From assembly GCA_023846275.1 (NCBI GenBank), contig CM043872.1, forward strand, positions 23,979,670 through 24,043,669: 64,000 bases of DNA, written 5' to 3'. Shown piece by piece: positions 61,480 to 64,000 of this stretch (positions within the stretch are counted from its first letter, which is position 1; every line of letters starts with the position of its first letter). The notes under the pieces were generated by a model. That model worked only from the letters and a program-made list of their open reading frames with translations. It was not told where the DNA came from and did no database searches. This stretch comes from Vanilla planifolia. Lineage: Eukaryota > Streptophyta > Magnoliopsida > Asparagales > Orchidaceae. Position numbers and translations under genes: made by a program.

Positions 61480-64000
61480 GTTTGTCAAAAAAATATGGAA
61501 CAAACTAATACAATATGCCTTGAACACAAAATCGATTGAGCTTGAGCAAGCAAAACTTCTACTCGATATGCTACAACTAATCACAAGACTAGTAAGAGTG
61601 TAAGATGTTCGTGCGCAAATAAGAGTGTAAGATGTTCATACAGACTTAGCTTTCTGTTTTCATAATGTCAAGCATTATACATTACTGTTAACGGAAAAAC
61701 AAAAATGTAATTGTAGGTGTGCATAACATTGAGAGTAAGAAGATTTATCCATGAAGAAAACAAAGCCATTGTTGTCCAAAGCCCTAGTCCTGCTTCAGAT
61801 TTCATCTGTGAGCTTTATGGGGCTGATTGTATGAAAGATGGATTTGTTATCCTAAACGATGAGGATGCATTCTGGGTGGAGGTGATGTTTGAAACAACAA
61901 ATGTGGAAAGACAATTTGGGAAATGCATGCCGCACCTTTTGTTGTAGATGAGGCCACTAATGATTGTTTTGCTTGTCGACTTAACGAGGAGGAGGACAAG
62001 GACGAGATGCTTAAGGTGGTCATTCGATCGTGTAAGGTTGCCTAGGTGTTGGGTTGAACTCATGAATCTTGAACTTCTAACCATTCTCAAAAACTTGTAC
62101 ATCCATGTCATTATAGATTTACCAATCGAGCCTTCATCTTTATTTGTTGAGGCCCCAACAATAATGTGAGTATTGTCTTTCACCAGGATGCCACAATGGA
62201 TCCATCCATCTACACACAACAAGCATGAATCAGGTGGGCCTATGGCATCTGCATCAAGGTTGATCTTAGCAAGTCCCAAAGAATTGGCAAATGGGTGAAG
62301 GGGTAACACAGAAGCTTTCTCTAGTGCATTGAGTATAAAAGCCTTTTAGTAGTTTTCTTCTCCTATGGTTGGGTTAGGCATCAAGACGCTGCCCTTTTTC
62401 CTGCTTGCCCCAATGTGGAGCTTGTGAAGTTCCAAGGGCCAAACTATCAAAGACCAAAGGTGATTCTCTGCAGTTGACTTCTCCCATTCCTCGACTTGTG
62501 AATGGCTCTCCTTAGCATGCTACTCTGGAGGTTTCTGAAAGTAGTCTGGAAGAGGAACTGATTGGGCCCTTGACGATGTTGGCCACACAAAGGGGAAATC
62601 CTCCCAACTCTTCTAAGATGTGCGAAGTTAGGCTAGTAGAAAAAACCAACAAGCCAAGCTCAGGGGTACTTAGTTCGAGCACGCCTCAAGGAATTCTATT
62701 CTTGTTGTGGGTCGATCTCTCATCCTACAAAGAAGTAAGAAATTTCACCTTTAGGCAATTTAGTATATTCTAGTACACTGACCTTGGCAAATCAATTTTG
62801 TCTTCTTGTCCCTATAAATTTAAATTTTGATCCCTCTCACTTGAATATCGTTTGGCTTTCTACTGAGAAAAACAGCAGTCAACCGACTAGATTTGTTAGT
62901 GGCCATTGGATGTTTCCTAAACTGAAAGATCTCAACTAGAAGGGCAAGAAGGGGATATCCAAAGCACACGAGAGAGCTTCAGGAACTTCAGTTAGTTGGT
63001 GGTATCTTAGCTAAGCAGAGAAGAGAGGGTTACTTTCGATCTAGTGGGTTACTTCTTGAACCACCTCTTCTCATAAGGAAAATTTCAAGATCCATGGCTA
63101 GGGATCACTCTTCTCTTATGGATGTTAGAATTGAGTCATTCTCTCACCAGAAGGCTAATAGTTTCTGGTTGATAGGCATTGGGACTTTGACATACTCCCT
63201 TCAATGGGGCAGTTTGGAAGGAGTCAAACATGCAATCAATATTCATTTAGTCAATGTAATACAATTGATCATTATTGCCAAACCTGTGATGGGTGCTTCA
63301 TAGGATATATTACATCAGGAGAATAATGTTGAACTGATTCAATGATTTTATATGAGATTTCTTTTAGTTTAATATATTTTTATTTTATTTAAGTTATAAT
63401 ATCATATATATGACCCATAAAATATTTTTTTACATTTTTTTTAATTTTTATAACATTTTATTATACAAGGCATTTTCGTCATTTTTGCTTCTAGTTAAGG
63501 TTAGTCTTTATGCCTCTATAAACATATTGTCATAGAATAAAAAAAAAAGAAGACTAGTTTTGTTGTCTTTTTATTTTATGAGAAACTAAGGTTATTTATT
63601 GCAAATGTTTGCACAACCCTAGGTTCCAATCCAATATCCTTTAAGTCGTGATTCAAAGCTTATCTGAGTTATAATTTCGATCTACATCCATCATCGTTGC
63701 CATCCTTGTCATCGTAGTCTCCTTTCCCTCATTCAATAATAGGATTTTTATCTTGCTCGTCATTCTTTAATGCTTCTTGGAGATGGCTATTCTATTTGGT
63801 TTATGCTTTGTCACTAACTTGTGAGGAAGAGGGTTTAGAGCACATTAATTACTCATTTGGAGGATAAGGTGCTTGTAATTGTTGAAAGTGACTTCAACTA
63901 CATTACAAATAAAAAATATAGGCATATAGACAAAGCCGTCCCATAATTTTTTGGTTGTGCTTGGTAAGTTCTATGATTTTCATGTTGTCAAGCCTAGTTT
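61480..64000. other. unassigned region downstream of the kinase gene
   Basis: Open stretches exist on both strands at about 61,717-62,309 (for example DGFVILNDEDAFWVEVMFE on plus; a 164-codon frame on minus) and on plus at 62,520-62,780. None joins into a gene or shows a known domain. Base composition is less AT-rich than in the rest of the intergenic DNA as far as about 63,300, so decayed genic or element sequence is likely. The final 700 bases are AT-rich with nothing recognised. Confidence 0.4.

Overview
This window is nuclear DNA from a flowering plant. The genes are split by GT-AG introns, the proteins belong to plant-typical families (a USP-domain receptor-like cytoplasmic kinase, a DUF4228 protein, a ROS3/NOL8-type protein), and most of the rest is strongly AT-rich sequence full of decayed LTR retrotransposons. 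I cannot name the species. Very long TE-filled introns and GC-rich exons in an AT-rich background would fit a non-grass monocot or another large-intron angiosperm, but that is a guess.

Layout. (1) 1-5485: AT-rich, with a possible Mutator-like relic near 0.6-1.2 kb. (2) 5486-7935 (+): three exons of a ROS3/NOL8-like RNA-binding protein; the N-terminal RRM exon is not visible. (3) 8478-23991 (-): a complete six-exon gene for a 191-residue AHA1-N (Hsp90 ATPase activator) protein, convergent with the previous gene. Its first intron is 13,753 bp and holds two decayed Ty1/copia relics, a repeat with a period of about 1.5 kb and several short tandem duplications. (4) 24.2-28.7 kb: AT-rich intergenic DNA. 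(5) 28716-29240 (+): a single-exon DUF4228 gene in a GC-rich island. (6) 29.2-34.3 kb: AT-rich intergenic DNA. (7) 34.3-45.2 kb: a nested repeat zone. An old minus-strand Ty3/gypsy element is split by a 3,070-bp solo LTR with a perfect CTTAC target duplication; next to it lies a near-palindrome of about 3.27 kb. (8) 49058-56006 (+): a structurally complete but dead Ty1/copia element with both LTRs and a perfect ATAGA target duplication. (9) 56860-60591 (+): a nine-exon gene for a 722-residue USP/coiled-coil/kinase protein without a U-box. (10) 60.6-64 kb: the kinase 3' flank, a possible last exon of an unidentified minus-strand gene, and unrecognised sequence.

The four real genes are unrelated housekeeping, signalling and chromatin or RNA functions; there is no operon-like logic. 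The unusual content is structural: repeat nesting, the large palindrome and a gene stretched by a giant intron. Exon joins were derived by hand from splice sites, reading phase and recalled family conservation, not from transcripts.
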